This document shows, in pieces, positions 61,549 through 64,000 of a stretch of DNA of 64,000 nt (positions are counted from its first letter, which is position 1; each line of letters opens with the position of its first letter). Below the pieces are notes generated by a model, which saw only the letters and a list, made by a program, of their open reading frames with translations, was not told the origin of the DNA and searched no databases. This DNA is from DUQX01 sp050948825 (GTDB taxonomy: Bacteria; Bacillota; Dethiobacteria; DTU022; UBA8154), in contig JBMNEO010000012.1 of the NCBI GenBank assembly GCA_050948825.1, positions 35,178 through 99,177 on the forward strand, written 5' to 3'. The translations under genes and the position numbers were made by a program.

Positions 61549-61604
61549 ATAAAACCGTGATAATTGATCGATTCTGTTCCAATCATCACGGTTTTATTTT
61601 TTCA
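61549..61604. terminator. Bidirectional terminator between the MACPF and symporter genes
   Basis: AAAACCGTGAT and ATCACGGTTTT form an 11-bp stem, with TATTTTTT following on the plus strand and A-rich sequence on the other side. A smaller hairpin, AACCACC/GGTGGTT, lies near 61508. They end the rightward MACPF transcript and could also stop the leftward symporter transcript. Confidence 0.8.
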
Positions 61605-61625
61605 CTAACAGAGGTACCAACCAGC

Positions 61626-63131
61626 TTAAGAGGTGATTATATCATCAGCGGCTAACCTTTTCCTAATGTATTTTGATTCCGGGATTGAAGCTCCATACAC
61701 TTTGTTCAAATGAACCTGAGAAAACTTTGGCGATAAAAGGCTGACTAAAGGAACTACCAGTAAAGGTATTACCATAGCTGCGGCACCAATCATAGGAATC
61801 AATCCCGCATCTAATCCATAATATAAAGAAAAGCCTATCGAAATAGCTAATCCGGATAACACTCCCGCCCAGGCACCAGCCCTGGTAGTCCCCTTCCAGA
61901 AAAGGCCATAAACATAAACAGCCAGAAAAGCCCCTGCCACCGTGCCCCATGAAAGAGCCATAAGGCTGACAATAATAGTCGGTTTCAAAGCAATATATAC
62001 GGAAAGACCGACAAACAATACCGATAATAGTCTCATTAAGATTAAAGTATTCCTCTTGCCAAAACCGGGGCAATTCCCTTGAACTAAATCGATTGCAATC
62101 GCTGAGCTGGAGACTAATACTAAAGATGCCAGCGTGGACATAGAAGCCGCCAGCACCAACAGGAGTATCAGGACAGATACTGCTTCCGGCAAAGCTTCCC
62201 CAATAATCATAGGAACTACTAAATCAGGGTTTCCCTGAGGCATCTGATTGTCAAAAAATAACCGCCCCAAACTTCCGGTAAAGTAAGCACCAAAAGCGAC
62301 AATTAAAGCAAAAATAGTAGAGACAACACAAGCAGGTCTAATAGCGTTCTCATTTTTGATTGCATAAAACTTTTGCACCATTTGTGGTAACCCCCAGGTG
62401 CCCAAACTCGTCAAAATCACTAACGAAATCAACCCTAATGGATTGGGGGGATTAAAGGGCTGCACCAACTGCGGATCATAAGTCGCCAGTTTAGCCAACC
62501 CTGCCGTAATTCCGCCTACCTTGGCATTGGAAACTACGTAGATCAACAATAAAGCAACCCCGCCTAACATTATCAAACCTTGCACAAAGTCAGTCATGGT
62601 AACAGCAAAGTACCCGCCCATCACCAAATAAAAACCGGTGATCAGAGCAATTAGAGCCAGGGCATAGACAAAAGGAATATTAAAAATCTCCTCAAACAAA
62701 TAACTCAAACCCATGTATACAGATGCCGAGTAAGGAACTAAAAACACAAAAATAATCAGTGCTGCTAAAATCTTCAAGCCGGGGCTATCATAACGCTTGG
62801 CCAGGAAATCAGGCATAGTTAAGGCATCCAGCCGGGCGGTCATGTTTCTTGTGGGGCGTGCCAACACTTTCCAGGCTAAATAAGTCCCCACCAGCGCATT
62901 GCCAACGACAACCCAAAGAACACCCAGACCAAACCCCCAGCCCATCTTGCCGGCATAACCGATGAAGATTACCGCACTGAAATACGTAGTACCGTATGCG
63001 AAAGCTGATACCCAGGGGCCTATCGAACGGCTCCCCAGAAAATAATCATTCACATTATGGGTTTTTCGCATACTCATAACACTAATAACCAACACAGCCA
63101 AAATGTAAAAACCAACAACCACCCATTTCAT
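61626..63131 (-). CDS. Sodium:solute symporter (SSF family)
   Basis: The 501-residue protein has about thirteen membrane helices. SSF signatures include 'NVNDYFLGSRSIGPWVSAFA', 'GTTYFSAVIFIGYAGKMGWG', 'FYLVMGGYFAVTMTDFVQGL' and 'LLVLAASMSTLASLVLVSSS', which carries the sodium-site serines. SSF members take up proline, pantothenate, acetate or sugars with Na+; the substrate is not clear. I prefer the ATG at 63131 (opening MKWVVV), which has GGGAGG upstream, to an in-frame TTG at 63194 that lacks a ribosome site. Confidence 0.9.
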   Translation of the reverse strand: MKWVVVGFYILAVLVISVMSMRKTHNVNDYFLGSRSIGPWVSAFAYGTTYFSAVIFIGYAGKMGWGFGLGVLWVVVGNALVGTYLAWKVLARPTRNMTARLDALTMPDFLAKRYDSPGLKILAALIIFVFLVPYSASVYMGLSYLFEEIFNIPFVYALALIALITGFYLVMGGYFAVTMTDFVQGLIMLGGVALLLIYVVSNAKVGGITAGLAKLATYDPQLVQPFNPPNPLGLISLVILTSLGTWGLPQMVQKFYAIKNENAIRPACVVSTIFALIVAFGAYFTGSLGRLFFDNQMPQGNPDLVVPMIIGEALPEAVSVLILLLVLAASMSTLASLVLVSSSAIAIDLVQGNCPGFGKRNTLILMRLLSVLFVGLSVYIALKPTIIVSLMALSWGTVAGAFLAVYVYGLFWKGTTRAGAWAGVLSGLAISIGFSLYYGLDAGLIPMIGAAAMVIPLLVVPLVSLLSPKFSQVHLNKVYGASIPESKYIRKRLAADDIITS

Positions 63132-63194
63132 TTTTCTACCATCCTCCCGTTGTGCAAATACTTTTTTAAAAATTGCTATGACCTGCTCCACCAA

Positions 63195-63490
63195 GATACT
63201 ACCATAGTAAAACCACCATTATACTGTCAACTTTCTCACCAGAGGACAATGTATTGTATTCAAGATGTACGCTCAAACTCCTGCCTGAAAAGAAATTTAC
63301 ACTTAACTTTCCTTCCGAAAAAGCCTTGGGGGCAATTGTGGACTGGAACCCAGATAAGCACAAGTCGATGAGCTATCCTGACCGGATGGTCTGGGGATAC
63401 AACGTCAAGATCCCTCCGGTTAGGATGCCTTTCTCGGCCAGATTAAAAATTCATAGTATTATCTATATTAAACGTCACTAACAGCAAACA
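63195..63490. other. Intergenic region with an unassigned plus-strand frame
   Basis: A 75-codon frame at 63254-63481 on the plus strand contains 'GAIVDWNPDKHKSMSYPDRM' but has no ribosome site and no recognised domain. It may be the end of a decayed gene. The leftward promoter of the symporter should also lie here. Confidence 0.3.
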
Positions 63491-63988
63491 TCATTGTTTT
63501 ATCACATAAGCAGGATAAAGCTTCTTATATACCAGATAAACGTTAAAAGCTAAGGCGGCGAAATAAATGCTCCTGATTGCCAAATAAGAAATATTAAGCC
63601 CTGTGGCAATGCCATTGATATCCCCGCCTACATAGAAAGATAACAATGATATGTAAAGAGGGTCAAGTAACAGGAAAATAAATGTTACATAATATAAATA
63701 GTTTTTTACGGGCTGTTTCTTTAGTTTCAAAATCCGGGGAGAAAAAATAAGTAAGATATAACCAATTACTACCGTTACCACGCTGCTGAGGCCGGAAAAA
63801 GCTGCAAGAGCAAAGCCTTCAATTGTAAGGGGCTGAACAATCAAAACCTCAATGCCCAGCGGGAGCACACGAATACCTTTATAGATACCCAATATTTTTG
63901 CTTGAATAATATGGGCTCCTTCATGAATAATCAAATATGTTATGCCTGCCAATAAGAAATACAAATACCTTCGTAAAACCCTCTTCAT
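63491..63988 (-). CDS. Integral membrane protein with an HExxH motif (M50-like)
   Basis: The 165-residue protein has four to five membrane helices. The first helix contains 'LIIHEGAHIIQAK', an HExxH zinc-binding motif, followed by 'IYKGIRVLPLGIEVLIVQPL', typical of short site-2-protease-like (M50) proteins. A later Asp in 'LLLDPLYISLLSFYVGGD' could be the third metal ligand. It may cleave a membrane substrate, or it may only have an M50-like fold. The start and the stop are both in the window. Confidence 0.7.
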   Translation of the reverse strand: MKRVLRRYLYFLLAGITYLIIHEGAHIIQAKILGIYKGIRVLPLGIEVLIVQPLTIEGFALAAFSGLSSVVTVVIGYILLIFSPRILKLKKQPVKNYLYYVTFIFLLLDPLYISLLSFYVGGDINGIATGLNISYLAIRSIYFAALAFNVYLVYKKLYPAYVIKQ

Positions 63989-64000
63989 TTGTTTTCACCC

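Overview
The window reads as chromosome from an anaerobic, spore-forming Bacillota (Clostridia-like) bacterium. Pointers are a PdaB-like sporulation deacetylase, non-pyrrolysine MttB-type methyltransferases, an OpuA-type glycine betaine transporter, an ADP-forming acyl-CoA synthetase, LarB/LarE, a T-box leader, many TTG/GTG starts behind strong AGGAGG sites, and stem-loop-plus-T-run terminators. No rRNA, tRNA or CRISPR array was recognised. The exact genus cannot be told from the sequence.

Layout. 1-3.7 kb: two divergent MttB-family methyltransferase genes (one cut by the left edge) with an N-carbamoylsarcosine-amidase-like hydrolase and a CBS-pair protein. 3.9-8.1 kb: MscS channel, nickel-pincer cofactor genes larE/larB, a DUF1287 protein and a small membrane protein. 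8.3-11.8 kb: opuA betaine ABC operon behind a leader with an intrinsic terminator. 11.8-18.5 kb: trypsin-like protease, threonine aldolase, tautomerase, MFS carrier, a TIR-domain protein, a YprB-like nuclease and a murC broken by three frameshifts. 18.5-18.9 kb: an AT-rich gap with a cluster of DnaA-box-like 9-mers. 18.9-21.5 kb: t6A operon tsaE-tsaB-rimI-tsaD. 21.7-24.1 kb: PRC-barrel protein and hisC, separated by a large palindrome.

24.2-30 kb looks like a prenylated-flavin supply region: NUDIX hydrolase, UbiX, an unknown gene, a DUF120 (archaeal-type riboflavin kinase)-HAD phosphatase fusion, type 2 IPP isomerase and an LpdD-like protein, with a divergent IclR regulator. 32.4-41 kb holds aconitase, isocitrate dehydrogenase and both ATP-citrate lyase subunits, followed by an isochorismatase-like gene and proA. 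41.4-51.5 kb has cysK, a histone-deacetylase-like amidohydrolase, a HyuA-like protein, a striking coiled-coil gene made of 23 near-identical 30-bp repeats, cobO, an ADP-forming acyl-CoA synthetase, a frameshifted M24 peptidase and a flavin-binding protein.

51.8-55.5 kb contains a glycosyltransferase remnant with a consensus promoter, a DUF2062 gene, an acyl-CoA synthetase behind a T-box leader (probable Phe specifier) and an IS66 remnant. 55.6-61.4 kb is an accessory block: a membrane-bound LuxR regulator, a second LuxR-type regulator, a small membrane protein, a lipoprotein, a copper-amine-oxidase-N-domain protein and a secreted 719-residue MACPF (perforin-like) protein with a C-terminal MABP-like beta-prism. 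The window closes with a sodium:solute symporter and a membrane HExxH protein. A GGGACGGTTCTC/TGTCGCA palindromic repeat family is scattered through several intergenic gaps.
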